This document shows, in pieces, positions 26,623 to 36,001 of a stretch of DNA of 64,000 bases. Numbering within the stretch: position 1 is the first letter of the stretch; each line of letters begins with the position of its first letter. A model generated the notes under the pieces. The model was not told where the DNA came from. It did no database searches and saw only the letters and a program-made list of their open reading frames with translations. The position numbers and the translations under genes are program-made. Location: NCBI RefSeq assembly GCF_045689235.1, contig NZ_CP136864.1, positions 2,170,001 to 2,234,000 on the forward strand, read 5' to 3'. This DNA comes from Congregibacter variabilis (GTDB lineage: Bacteria; Pseudomonadota; Gammaproteobacteria; Pseudomonadales; Halieaceae).

Positions 26623-28767
26623 TCAGCCGCGACGCCAGCTTTGGTAGCGCTCCAGCCAACTGAGCAATTTTTCGGGCTTGCGTGCCTTGCGCCACTCACT
26701 GGCAAGAAAGCGGTTCGCCTCACTCATTGTTGGATAGATGTGAATGGTGCCAAGGATCTTGTTCAGACCCAATCCATGTTTCATAGCCAGCACAAACTCC
26801 GGCAGCAGGTCTCCCGCATGGGCACTGACTATAGTCGCACCAAGGATGCGATCGCGCCCCGGAACGGTGAGGACCTTAACAAAGCCCTCGTCTTCGCTGT
26901 CAGCAATAGCCCGATCAAGGTCATCGATGCCGTACCGCGTGACCTCATAGGGCACCCCCTGCTCTTTGGCTTCGTCTTCGCTCAGTCCCACCCGGGCCAC
27001 TTCGGGATGGGTAAAAGTCGCCCAGGGAATGACGGAATAATCGACGCGAAAACGCTTGAGATGTCCCAGTAGCGCGTTGACCGTCGCAAACCAGGCCTGG
27101 TGGCTGGCGGTATGCGTAAACTGATAAGGCCCGACGATATCACCACAGGCAAAGATCGTAGGGATCTCAGTCTGAAGATAATCGTCCACCTCGATGGTCC
27201 CACGTCCGGTCGTTCGAATACCCAAATCCTCCAGCCCCATACCTTCGATATTGGGGGTGCGACCCACCGCCAGTAATAAGCGATCGAACTCCAGGCTAAA
27301 GTCTTCTCCTTTCAACACACACTGTGCGCTCTGTGCGCCCTCAGTCCTTGCAAAAGACTTCGGCTCACAGTGCGTCAGTACGCGTATGCCCTTCTTCTCT
27401 AAGCGAGCGTGGACCAGTGTCGAGGCGTCCTCGTCTTCTCTTGGCAGGATCCGCGCAGCGTGGGTGACCAGCGTTACCTGTGAGCCCAGGCTGGCCATCG
27501 CCTGTGCCAGCTCACAGCCAATCGGGCCGGCTCCCAGCACCATGAATCGTTTGGGTAGCTCGCGAATATCCCAAAGGGTATCGGAAGTCAGATAATCCAG
27601 ATCCTCAAGACCTGCAATATCCGGTACCCGCGCACGAGCCCCGCTGGCAATAATGATGTGTCGCGTAGAGATTCGTTGACCGTTTACCTCCACTTCCCAG
27701 GGGGACACGATCTTGGCATCGCCAGAGACACAGTCCACACCCAAAGAAGTAAAGCGCTCTACCGAGTCGTGGGGCTCAATGGCCGCGATTTTCTCTTGCA
27801 CACGTTCCATCACCGCAGGGAAATTCACCGAAACCTCTACCGGCGCAATACCAAACTCCGGTGCGCGACGCATTTCATCGGCCACGTGTGCACTGCGAAG
27901 GATCGCTTTACTGGGGACGCAGCCGGTGTTCAGGCAGTCTCCACCCATTTTATGACGTTCAATAAGCGTCACTTTGGCTTTCAGCGTCGCCGCAATCAAC
28001 GATGCCACCAGGCCGGCCGAGCCGGCCCCAATGACAACCAGATTGGTATCAAACTGCTTGGGCCGTGTGAATCGGGCCAACTGTCGGCGAGCCTTGATAC
28101 GTCCCAGCAGACTGCGAGCAATGAACGGAAACATCGCCAACAATACAAAAGAGCCAAGAAGAGCCGGCGATAAAATGCCCGCTGGACTCTCCAACTGCCC
28201 AAGCTGGGTGCCTGCATTCACATACACCGCGGTAGCCGGGAGCATTCCCAACTGAGACACCCAGTAAAAACGCCCGGTACTGATCGGCATCAAGCCGGAA
28301 ATCAGGTTGATTACAAAAAACGGAAATACGGGCACCAGACGCAGTGAGAACAGATAAAAGGCACCATCGCGAGAGAAACCTTCATTGAGCGCTTTCAGCT
28401 GGCGCCCAAAGCGTGTCTGGACCCAATCACGAAGCAGCGAGCGAGAGACCAGAAATGCCAGGGTAGCCCCCACCGAGCTGGCAAATGAAACCAGCAGCAG
28501 CGCTGTCCAGAAACCGAAGATCGCGCCTCCTGCGAGGGTCATGATCGCGGCGCCGGGAAGAGACAAGCCCGTCACTGCCACATAGAATCCAAAAAAGATC
28601 AGGGCGACCATTAATGGATTGGCGTTTCGCAATGCCTCCAGATCGTCACTGCGCCCGCGGAGCTCCTCGAAACTGAGCAAGGACTGTAAATCGAAGTACC
28701 AGAAGGCAAAAAAGCCCGCCAGAACCAACGCTATGATGATTACTTTTACCGGTTTACCTGCTGCCAT
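26623..28767 (-). CDS. TVP38/TMEM64 membrane domain fused to a flavoprotein disulfide reductase
   Basis: From the ATG at 28767 (AAAGGAA ribosome-binding site) the protein has 714 residues. Residues about 1-225 are a TVP38/DedA-like membrane domain with the GAAIMTLAGGAIFGFW segment and five or six spans. From about 240 follows a full pyridine-nucleotide disulfide oxidoreductase: GAGSAG (247-252), the redox pair C278/C283 in GGDCLNTGCVPSK, an NAD-binding domain with GAGPIGCELAQ, and the C-terminal dimerisation domain. In that domain the usual HPT of lipoamide dehydrogenases reads YPT, as in mercuric-reductase-like relatives. A membrane-tethered thiol or quinone reductase is plausible; the substrate is unknown. 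Confidence 0.9.
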   Translation of the reverse strand: MAAGKPVKVIIIALVLAGFFAFWYFDLQSLLSFEELRGRSDDLEALRNANPLMVALIFFGFYVAVTGLSLPGAAIMTLAGGAIFGFWTALLLVSFASSVGATLAFLVSRSLLRDWVQTRFGRQLKALNEGFSRDGAFYLFSLRLVPVFPFFVINLISGLMPISTGRFYWVSQLGMLPATAVYVNAGTQLGQLESPAGILSPALLGSFVLLAMFPFIARSLLGRIKARRQLARFTRPKQFDTNLVVIGAGSAGLVASLIAATLKAKVTLIERHKMGGDCLNTGCVPSKAILRSAHVADEMRRAPEFGIAPVEVSVNFPAVMERVQEKIAAIEPHDSVERFTSLGVDCVSGDAKIVSPWEVEVNGQRISTRHIIIASGARARVPDIAGLEDLDYLTSDTLWDIRELPKRFMVLGAGPIGCELAQAMASLGSQVTLVTHAARILPREDEDASTLVHARLEKKGIRVLTHCEPKSFARTEGAQSAQCVLKGEDFSLEFDRLLLAVGRTPNIEGMGLEDLGIRTTGRGTIEVDDYLQTEIPTIFACGDIVGPYQFTHTASHQAWFATVNALLGHLKRFRVDYSVIPWATFTHPEVARVGLSEDEAKEQGVPYEVTRYGIDDLDRAIADSEDEGFVKVLTVPGRDRILGATIVSAHAGDLLPEFVLAMKHGLGLNKILGTIHIYPTMSEANRFLASEWRKARKPEKLLSWLERYQSWRRG

Positions 28768-28921
28768 CTCTACGAATTCCTTTCGTTGCGTGCCGGGAAA
28801 ATGCCCGAAATACTCATTCAATACAAAGATTGGCTCTGCAAAGCTTGAATATTTGCCTATAACCCCAATCTCCAAGCTAGAATCACGCGTATACGATCAA
28901 ACTACGTTATGGAGAGACAAC

Positions 28922-29251
28922 ATGAGTAACGCTATTGTGCACGTCAGCGACGCAAGCTTCGAGAAAGATGTGCTTGGCAGTGACGTACCGGTTCTGGTGG
29001 ACTTCTGGGCCGAGTGGTGTGGCCCTTGCAAAATGATAGCCCCCGTTCTGGATGAAATCGCCGGAGAATATGCAGGCAAGCTAAAAGTCTGCAAAGTAGA
29101 CGTCGATGCCAACCCGGAAGTTCCCGGCAAGTTTGGCATTCGCGGCATCCCAACGTTAATCCTGTTCAAGGACGGCAACGCTGAAGCAACTAAGGTTGGA
29201 GCGCTGTCCAAGACGCAACTCGTTGAATTCGTAAACGAAAGCATCGCCTGA
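28922..29251 (+). CDS. trxA: Thioredoxin 1
   Basis: The 109-residue protein is a classical thioredoxin with the active site W32-C33-G34-P35-C36, the cis-proline segment GIPTL and normal length. A GGAGAG ribosome-binding site precedes the ATG. It is the general cytosolic dithiol reductant, kept reduced by thioredoxin reductase, and it supplies ribonucleotide reductase and peroxiredoxins. A strong terminator follows, and rho lies downstream in the same orientation, the same trxA-rho order as in E. coli and many gammaproteobacteria. Confidence 0.98.
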   Translation: MSNAIVHVSDASFEKDVLGSDVPVLVDFWAEWCGPCKMIAPVLDEIAGEYAGKLKVCKVDVDANPEVPGKFGIRGIPTLILFKDGNAEATKVGALSKTQLVEFVNESIA

Positions 29252-29257
29252 TGCGAG

Positions 29258-29288
29258 GGCCCCGCCATTATCCGGCGGGGCCTTATTT
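29258..29288 (+). terminator. Rho-independent terminator after trxA
   Basis: A 9-bp stem GGCCCCGCC / GGCGGGGCC (29258-29282) with a 7-base loop is followed by TTATTTT. It separates trxA from rho. Confidence 0.92.
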
Positions 29289-29507
29289 TCCCAAAGTCTG
29301 AAGAAAAAAAGCGCTAGACCTCCATTGGGGAGCGTGCTACTTTCTTTTTGACCGCGCGCCCCCCGCGCGACCAAAACAACTAACAACTCCGCAACTCCTC
29401 TGTCTCTTCCGCCTAGCAGCGCTTCAGGCAAGCCAAAGAAGCGTTCAAAGCTTAAAGAACTCAGGCGTCAGCGAACCCACTAACCCTTTCTCTTTGGTTC
29501 CTCAAAC

Positions 29508-31097
29508 TTGTCCAGTACATCGCAAACCGAAACTGAAACACAAAACTCGCCTGAAACTTCGTCGCAAAGTGATGCGCCTGCCCCCGCAGTTGCCAAGCCC
29601 ACCGCGCCGGAAACCACAAGCGAGGCTCCCGCCGCCGCAAAGCCTGCCCCAGCTGAAACCTCAGAGGCTCCAAGTGATGCCTCGGCAACAGCCGGCCCTG
29701 CATCGGGAGGGAATCAAGGCGATGCACCGAGCAGACCTTCGCGGAACCGCTCCCAGGGTCGCGGGAAGTCGCGCTCTAACAACAAGCCACCACCGGCGGT
29801 GTCAGATGCGATGCGCTCGTCAGAGCCCATGAACCTTACGGACCTGAAGACCAAGTCGACGCAGGAACTTATCGATATAGCGGCGTCTATTGGTCTGGAC
29901 AACCTTGCTCGCTCGCGTAAACAGGACATTATTTTCTCTATCCTGAAGCGTCACGCAAAGAGCGGTGAAGACATTCACGGAGATGGAGTTCTGGAAATAC
30001 TCCAGGACGGTTTTGGTTTCCTGCGCTCTGCGGACAGCTCTTACCTGGCAGGCCCTGACGACATTTACGTGTCGCCAAGCCAGATTCGCCGCTTCAATCT
30101 ACGCACCGGTGACACCATTACCGGCAAGATTCGCCCACCCAAAGACAGCGAGCGATACTTTGCGCTGCTTAAAATCGGCGAGGTCAATTTCAGCAGACCT
30201 GAAAACTCCAAGAGCAAGATACTGTTTGAGAACCTCACGCCGCTGTTCCCGGATGAGCGCCTGACACTAGAGGTAGGCAACGGCAGCACCGAGGATCTCA
30301 CTGGCCGGATCATTGATCTGGTAGCCCCCATCGGTAAAGGCCAGCGTGGACTCCTGGTCGCACCGCCGAAGGCGGGTAAGACCATCATGATGCAGAACAT
30401 TGCCCAGGCGATCCTCACCAATAACCCCGAAACCTACATGATCGTGTTGCTCATCGATGAGCGTCCGGAGGAAGTCACAGAGATGCAACGCTCTGTGGGT
30501 ATCCGTGGAGCAGAAGTCGTGGCTTCCACCTTTGATGAGCCCCCCTCGCGTCACGTGCAAGTTGCAGACATGGTCATCGAGAAGGCCAAGCGTCTAGTTG
30601 AGCACAAACGTGATGTGGTGATCCTGCTGGACTCCATTACGCGTCTGGCGCGAGCCTACAACACCGTCATACCCAGCTCCGGCAAGGTATTGACCGGTGG
30701 TGTCGATGCCCACGCTCTGGAACGTCCAAAGCGTTTCTTTGGTGCCGCGCGAAATATTGAAGAGGGCGGCAGTCTGTCTATTATTGCTACCGCGCTGGTT
30801 GATACTGGCTCGAAAATGGACGAGGTTATCTACGAAGAGTTCAAGGGCACGGGCAACATGGAACTGCACCTGGACCGTAAGATTGCCGAGAAGCGCATAT
30901 ATCCCGCGATCAATATTCGTCGCTCCGGCACCCGCCGGGAAGAGAAACTCACGGGCGAGGAAGAATTGCAGCGCATGTGGATCCTGCGAAAACTCCTGCA
31001 CGGCATGGAAGACACGCCTGCTGTGGAATTCCTCATGGATCGACTCAAAGATACGAAGACCAACGAAGAGTTCTTTATGTCAATGAAGCGCAAATAG
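29508..31097 (+). CDS. rho: Transcription termination factor Rho with apparent N-terminal extension
   Basis: The ORF gives 529 residues against about 420 for standard Rho. The usual Rho start (MNLTDLKTKS) is at the ATG at 29829. From there the protein has the RHO_N helical domain, the cold-shock-like RNA-binding domain (DGFGFLR), and the hexameric ATPase core with Walker A PPKAGKT and the VVILLDSITR segment. Upstream, the frame stays open back to a stop at 29481 and encodes about 107 residues rich in Ala, Pro, Ser, Thr and Glu, ending in a basic RGKSRSNN patch. The only start candidate in it is TTG 29508, with a weak ribosome-binding site. The ATG at 29829 also lacks a clear site. Rho core certain; extension probable. 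Confidence 0.93.
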   Translation: MSSTSQTETETQNSPETSSQSDAPAPAVAKPTAPETTSEAPAAAKPAPAETSEAPSDASATAGPASGGNQGDAPSRPSRNRSQGRGKSRSNNKPPPAVSDAMRSSEPMNLTDLKTKSTQELIDIAASIGLDNLARSRKQDIIFSILKRHAKSGEDIHGDGVLEILQDGFGFLRSADSSYLAGPDDIYVSPSQIRRFNLRTGDTITGKIRPPKDSERYFALLKIGEVNFSRPENSKSKILFENLTPLFPDERLTLEVGNGSTEDLTGRIIDLVAPIGKGQRGLLVAPPKAGKTIMMQNIAQAILTNNPETYMIVLLIDERPEEVTEMQRSVGIRGAEVVASTFDEPPSRHVQVADMVIEKAKRLVEHKRDVVILLDSITRLARAYNTVIPSSGKVLTGGVDAHALERPKRFFGAARNIEEGGSLSIIATALVDTGSKMDEVIYEEFKGTGNMELHLDRKIAEKRIYPAINIRRSGTRREEKLTGEEELQRMWILRKLLHGMEDTPAVEFLMDRLKDTKTNEEFFMSMKRK

Positions 31098-31145
31098 CAC
31101 CTGGCGAACACTGAGCTAACCCAAAACAGAAGCTGAAAACAGACT

Positions 31146-32657
31146 ATGGCAGCAGGCTACAGCGATCTGCGTGGTTTTATCGCCGAGCTTGAAGCTCGCG
31201 GTGAGCTTAAACGAATTACTCAGGAAGTAGACCCGAATCTCGAAATGACCGAGATTGCGGATCGCACCTTGCGCGCCAAAGGTCCCGCCCTGTTGTTTGA
31301 AAACCCCAAGGGCCACACGGTACCGGTACTTGCGAACCTGTTCGGCACCGAGGAACGGGTTGCGCTGGGCATGGGCGCAGAGAGTGTCTCTGCACTACGA
31401 GAGATAGGCGAGTTATTGGCATACCTGCGGCAACCTGATCCCCCAAAAGGTCTCAAAGACGCCTGGGAAAAAGCGCCCCTACTGCGCAAAGTTCTGGATA
31501 TGGGCCCCAAACTGGTACGCAATGCCCCCTGTCGCACGCATCTTCGTGAGGGCGACGACGTCAACCTTTACGACCTGCCAATACAAACTTGCTGGCCCGG
31601 CGATGCTGGACCGTTAGTCACCTGGCCCCTGGTGATTACCCGTGGTCCGAATAAGACTCGGCAAAACCTTGGAATCTATCGCATGCAGCTCATCGGCCGT
31701 AACAAGCTGATCATGCGCTGGCTATCGCACCGTGGCGGGGCGTTGGACTATCGCGACTGGCAGATTGAACACCCGGGCGAGCGCTACCCTGTGGCACTGG
31801 CTCTGGGCGCAGATCCCGCAACGACACTCGGTGCGGTGACGCCGGTACCCGACTCTTTGTCGGAGTATGCCTTTGCCGGCCTGCTGCGCGGCGCCAAGAC
31901 CGAACTTTGCGAATGTGTAACGCCTCTGTGTAAAGCCAACGACCTGCAGGTACCCGCCACAGCCGAATTTATTCTCGAGGGCTATCTCGAACCAGGAGAA
32001 GAAGCCGACGAAGGGCCCTTTGGTGATCACACGGGTTACTACAACGAAGTCGAGAGCTTCCCGGTGTTTACCGTGACGGCAATCAGCAGTCGCGAAGCGC
32101 CGATTTATCACAGCACCTACACCGGACGACCACCGGATGAGCCGGCAATTCTTGGCGTAGCACTTAACGAAGTCTTCGTTCCACTTTTGAAAAAGCAGTT
32201 TCCAGAAATCATCGATTTTTATCTCCCCCCGGAGGGCTGCTCCTATCGCATGGCGGTCGTGAGCATGCGCAAAGAATACCCGGGACACGCAAAACGCGTG
32301 ATGCTGGGGATCTGGAGTTTTCTCCGTCAGTTTATGTACACCAAGTTCATTGTTGTGACTGACGATGATGTAGATGTGCGCGATTGGCAGGATGTTATCT
32401 GGGCAATGACCACGCGCATGGACCCTAGACGCGACAGCGTTTTTATCGACAACACGCCCATCGACTATCTGGACTTTGCGTCGCCGGTAGCAGGCCTTGG
32501 TAGCAAGGTAGGCTTTGATGCGACCAACAAATGGCAGGGCGAAACTGATCGCGAGTGGGGTGCCCCCATCCGCATGGATGAGGCCGTCAGCGAACGGGTC
32601 GAGTCAATGTGGGAAGAGCTTGGAATAGGCGTCGATCCCGCTCCCCGACGCCGTTAG
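31146..32657 (+). CDS. ubiD: 4-hydroxy-3-polyprenylbenzoate decarboxylase UbiD
   Basis: The 503-residue protein matches UbiD (E. coli 497). Visible family segments include the N-terminal YSDLRGFI, the prenylated-FMN-binding region around TRQNLGIYRMQ, the EGPFGDHTGYY loop and the RMDPRRD segment. It decarboxylates the polyprenyl-hydroxybenzoate intermediate of ubiquinone synthesis, using prenylated FMN made by UbiX. It follows rho after 48 bases, as in several gammaproteobacteria, and is convergent with hemY. Confidence 0.96.
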   Translation: MAAGYSDLRGFIAELEARGELKRITQEVDPNLEMTEIADRTLRAKGPALLFENPKGHTVPVLANLFGTEERVALGMGAESVSALREIGELLAYLRQPDPPKGLKDAWEKAPLLRKVLDMGPKLVRNAPCRTHLREGDDVNLYDLPIQTCWPGDAGPLVTWPLVITRGPNKTRQNLGIYRMQLIGRNKLIMRWLSHRGGALDYRDWQIEHPGERYPVALALGADPATTLGAVTPVPDSLSEYAFAGLLRGAKTELCECVTPLCKANDLQVPATAEFILEGYLEPGEEADEGPFGDHTGYYNEVESFPVFTVTAISSREAPIYHSTYTGRPPDEPAILGVALNEVFVPLLKKQFPEIIDFYLPPEGCSYRMAVVSMRKEYPGHAKRVMLGIWSFLRQFMYTKFIVVTDDDVDVRDWQDVIWAMTTRMDPRRDSVFIDNTPIDYLDFASPVAGLGSKVGFDATNKWQGETDREWGAPIRMDEAVSERVESMWEELGIGVDPAPRRR

Positions 32658-32675
32658 TGAAGCCTCGTACCCTGC

Positions 32676-33920
32676 TCAAGTCTCGAGTCTATGTGTCTCG
32701 GGAACGACATCATCAGGCTGGGGTAGCTCTGGCAGAGGCTCACCGCGAAGACCTGTACCCAAACGGAAAACTTGTGCAGCCGTTGTGTGATCACCCACGG
32801 CCGTAAGCAACCTTCCCAGCTCCAGACACGCCTCTTCACTCGGCCTTGCGGCATGGCTGCGCTCCAGAAAGTCTCGAGCTTTGGCCCATTGTCGCTCTAC
32901 CATGGACAAACGCCCAAGACACAATAAAAGATCTGGATCGTCACTGTGCTGACGCAGCCAGCCCTCGGCCGTTGCGAGCTGCTTTTGTGCGCTCTGACGG
33001 GAAATGCGGCCATAAAGATTTACCAGGGCCGGCTTCCAGTGCTTCTTCAGGCGACGCTCAATCTCGCGCTCCACCGTAGAAGCCTCATCGCACAGTAGCA
33101 AAGACGAGAGATAATGAAGTTGCACCGCCTCATCATCCACAAGCCGTGCGGGGTACTTCTTCCAGCGAGTCTTTAACAGCCCGGCATCCCCGGTGACCGC
33201 TGCCTGTTCCAACAAGTCGTGATGAATACGCGCTTCGAGCTCATCAAGCTCCAATGCCCCGCCAATACGATGCCTACGCAGCGCTGGTAGCAGAACGAGC
33301 ATTGCTTCTATGTCACCCAGACCGTCGTAGGCTTTGCATAACAAATGGAGTACCTGAGGATGCTTGGCGGGGCTCTTTCTGGCGGCCTCAAGTGTCTTTA
33401 AAGCCTTTTCATACTGTCGATCATTGAGCTGCAATTCGGCTTGGGTCAAATCCACGGCAATGATCGCCTCAAGATCACTCTCGGCAGCCTGCACCAGCTG
33501 ACGACGCATCGCCTCGGGCTCCTGAAGCCGATAGCTTGCCCGAGCAGACATCAGGTAATTGAGCAGTGGCGATTCGCTGTATTTGGCACCTCGCAGCAGC
33601 TGCTTTCGCGATTGCGACCAGTTGCCTTCTATAAAACTGATGATACCGCGACTGGTGAGTCGCGCAGATTGGCGAAGTCGACGCTCCCCAGCCCAGTTCA
33701 AAACATTAGCCGGACTGGTGATAAGACGATGCAGAAAACGTAAGGAGGCATACAAGAACAACACGACTGTTGCTATGAGCAGTATCCCCACCCAAAAACT
33801 GGTCTCTACCGTGTAGCCACCGTAGGCAATGAGCAGGTATCCAGGCTCGGTCTCGATTAGTGCGACGATGCCCACACCGGCAACGAGTGCCAGCAATGCG
33901 ATGATAAATAAACCGCCCAT
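32676..33920 (-). CDS. hemY: HemY-like TPR membrane protein
   Basis: The 414-residue protein has two N-terminal membrane spans (about residues 3-21 and 40-62), then the HemY_N domain with RGIISFIEGNW, and a TPR-rich helical part in which repeats are recognisable at about 140-170, 180-215 and 325-395. It is the last gene of the hem cluster in proteobacteria. It is not the oxygen-dependent protoporphyrinogen oxidase also called HemY; its role is probably organising heme-pathway enzymes at the membrane. It starts three bases after the hemX stop, so the two are co-translated. Confidence 0.92.
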   Translation of the reverse strand: MGGLFIIALLALVAGVGIVALIETEPGYLLIAYGGYTVETSFWVGILLIATVVLFLYASLRFLHRLITSPANVLNWAGERRLRQSARLTSRGIISFIEGNWSQSRKQLLRGAKYSESPLLNYLMSARASYRLQEPEAMRRQLVQAAESDLEAIIAVDLTQAELQLNDRQYEKALKTLEAARKSPAKHPQVLHLLCKAYDGLGDIEAMLVLLPALRRHRIGGALELDELEARIHHDLLEQAAVTGDAGLLKTRWKKYPARLVDDEAVQLHYLSSLLLCDEASTVEREIERRLKKHWKPALVNLYGRISRQSAQKQLATAEGWLRQHSDDPDLLLCLGRLSMVERQWAKARDFLERSHAARPSEEACLELGRLLTAVGDHTTAAQVFRLGTGLRGEPLPELPQPDDVVPETHRLET

Positions 33921-33923
33921 AGC

Positions 33924-35219
33924 TCAGTTACCACTGCGGGCGAGGCGCGCCTGCATCACAGTATCCAGCGCCTCAAGCGAGGCGTTAAGATCTGGCAGAG
34001 TCACAGACACCCGCTCATCTCGAATGCCACGAAGCTCCTCGGCCATGGCCACCGCGGACTGCTCGTCGGCTTTAAAAAACTGCGTCACCCAGCCCTCTGC
34101 ACGCTCCAGGCTCCGGCGAAACAGCAGCTCATTACCAGAGAGCATGGCCACCTGCGCCTGCTCCAGCAGCATGCGCATATTCTGACGCACCAGTCCTTCG
34201 TACTGGGGGTCCATAAGAGTCTCTACGGGGACATCGCGACGACTCACTACAATATATTCAGACAACTTGGCCAATGCAGTCTCATAGCCCTGGGCAAGCC
34301 GGCTTTGCCAATCGCCATCGGCTATAGGCTCTATCTCAACTCGTCGATCAGGCAATTCAAACAGGACCAGAGCATCGGTCTGGCGTATCAGCGCATCCAG
34401 GCGCAAATACAGTCCTTGAATATCCAGACTGGGCACCGCACGTAAGGCGGCCACATCGGCGGCAACCGCCGAACGCAGAGTATGCAGGTCTGCGTCGTCC
34501 ATACCCCGCAAAATGTTATCGGCGCTTCGCAGCAAGGCCTCGGCAGATACATTGTCGCCAGTCATAATCAGGCGCTGATTGGCCAGCCGCAAAAGATATT
34601 GCACCTCGGCCAGTTGCCAGCTTTCTCGGTCCTCTACAGTGAGGTCATTGATACGCTGCTGCTGCTCTCGAAGCGCCCGCTGCAAGCCGCCCAACTGCTC
34701 ATCTACCACCCGCTGCACAGTCCCGGCTGCATCACTGGCAGATGACTCAAGACGATTCACCTGGCTTTGCTGAGTTTCCAGGGCGCGCCGCAGATCTTCC
34801 TCCGCACGCTGTTGCCGGGCCTGCATCGCCTCAACTTCAATTTCAATTTTGCGCTGGAGGTTGTCGCGCATTTGATCAAAGGTCGTCGTGTCCTGACCCG
34901 AGACCGACTCCAAGCCCTGCACTCGCTGAAGCAAAAGCCCTTCGCGACGCTGCATGTCCGTAATGAGATAGAAAACACCCGCTGCCATCACCAGAACCAG
35001 CAATAAGGCCAACCAGGCAATGGGCGTGGCGCCAGAGCGCGCAGGAGGAGCACCGGGCGTAGTCGCTGCGGGCGCAGGTTGAGGCGCCACAGCCATAGCT
35101 ACAGGTTCGGCACTCGCTGATGGTGCAGCCTTCGCAGGCTCAGCATCAGTACTTCTGGCATCAGTAACCTGGGTGTCAGCTGCGCTACCCGGTTCATCCT
35201 GATTTTTCTCATAGCTCAA
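33924..35219 (-). CDS. hemX: HemX-like membrane protein
   Basis: The 431-residue protein has a Pro/Ala-rich cytoplasmic N-terminus (residues 1-63), one membrane span (about 66-87) and a large periplasmic or membrane-side helical region beginning with a coiled coil (about 95-190) and ending with the HemX domain (RESWQLAEVQYLLRLANQRL and later segments). The family is often annotated as uroporphyrinogen methyltransferase but lacks that catalytic domain. Its start overlaps the hemD stop by four bases (ATGA). It belongs to the hemC-hemD-hemX-hemY operon. Confidence 0.92.
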   Translation of the reverse strand: MSYEKNQDEPGSAADTQVTDARSTDAEPAKAAPSASAEPVAMAVAPQPAPAATTPGAPPARSGATPIAWLALLLVLVMAAGVFYLITDMQRREGLLLQRVQGLESVSGQDTTTFDQMRDNLQRKIEIEVEAMQARQQRAEEDLRRALETQQSQVNRLESSASDAAGTVQRVVDEQLGGLQRALREQQQRINDLTVEDRESWQLAEVQYLLRLANQRLIMTGDNVSAEALLRSADNILRGMDDADLHTLRSAVAADVAALRAVPSLDIQGLYLRLDALIRQTDALVLFELPDRRVEIEPIADGDWQSRLAQGYETALAKLSEYIVVSRRDVPVETLMDPQYEGLVRQNMRMLLEQAQVAMLSGNELLFRRSLERAEGWVTQFFKADEQSAVAMAEELRGIRDERVSVTLPDLNASLEALDTVMQARLARSGN

Positions 35220-36001
35220 TGCTGTGTCTCCTGCAAATACGCCTTGCGCCAGGTTGTAGCCGCCGCCAACATGGCAGCATCAGAAGCGTTTTCGGCCTGC
35301 TCTACGTGTTCCCACCCAAGCTCACCGGCCTGCTGTGCCACTCGCAGCGACGGCACCAGCAAGGTAGTCGTAGCTAAGTTAGTGTGTTCCCGGGGTTGAA
35401 GCAAACCTGACAGCCGCTCCAAACCTTCCCCACTACTGATCATAATAAGTTTCAGTTCAGGCATCGCAATCAAGTCTCGACACGCCTGAGCATCTTCTGC
35501 AGCAAAGCCCCGCGTATAGCACTCCAATGAGTCTACCTTGGCGCCTCGCTCTCGCAATTGCTCTTCGAGAAATTTGCGACCGCCCTCACCTTTGATAATC
35601 AAAACCTGCTGCGACTGCAAATCCCGAAGCCCGGGCATCGCCAGCAGGCCCTCGCTGCTCATGTCAGTCTCGGGACGCGAAACCTGTAGACCCTCAGCCT
35701 CCAGGCAAAGCGCCGTGCTCTGCCCCACCGCCCAGTAGATCTGCCCCTGAGGCAGCTGCGGCCAGTAGTCCAAAATGCAGGCCATGCCCAGACGCGCGGC
35801 GTTGGCACTCACAAAAATAAGGTGCTCATAGCGGTCCAAATCAAGGATTCGCTGGCGCGCGATGCCAGGCAATGGGTCGATGGGATTAATGGCCAGCATA
35901 GGCATATGCAGCGGCGTAAACCCGGCCTGGCTCAGCGATGACATCAAGCTATCGGCCTGACCCGCGGGCCGGGTAACCAATACGCGCTGCTCAGCGGTCA
36001 T
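35216..36001 (-). CDS. hemD: Uroporphyrinogen-III synthase
   Basis: The protein has 261 residues from the ATG at 36001, which reads TAEQRVLVTRPAGQ as expected for HemD. The ORF extends further upstream only because it is open inside hemC. Two Rossmann-like halves with the FVSANAARLG and MISSGEGLERL segments match the family. It closes hydroxymethylbilane with ring-D inversion to give uroporphyrinogen III. The start lies inside the end of hemC (11-base overlap) and the stop overlaps hemX. Confidence 0.94.
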   Translation of the reverse strand: MTAEQRVLVTRPAGQADSLMSSLSQAGFTPLHMPMLAINPIDPLPGIARQRILDLDRYEHLIFVSANAARLGMACILDYWPQLPQGQIYWAVGQSTALCLEAEGLQVSRPETDMSSEGLLAMPGLRDLQSQQVLIIKGEGGRKFLEEQLRERGAKVDSLECYTRGFAAEDAQACRDLIAMPELKLIMISSGEGLERLSGLLQPREHTNLATTTLLVPSLRVAQQAGELGWEHVEQAENASDAAMLAAATTWRKAYLQETQH

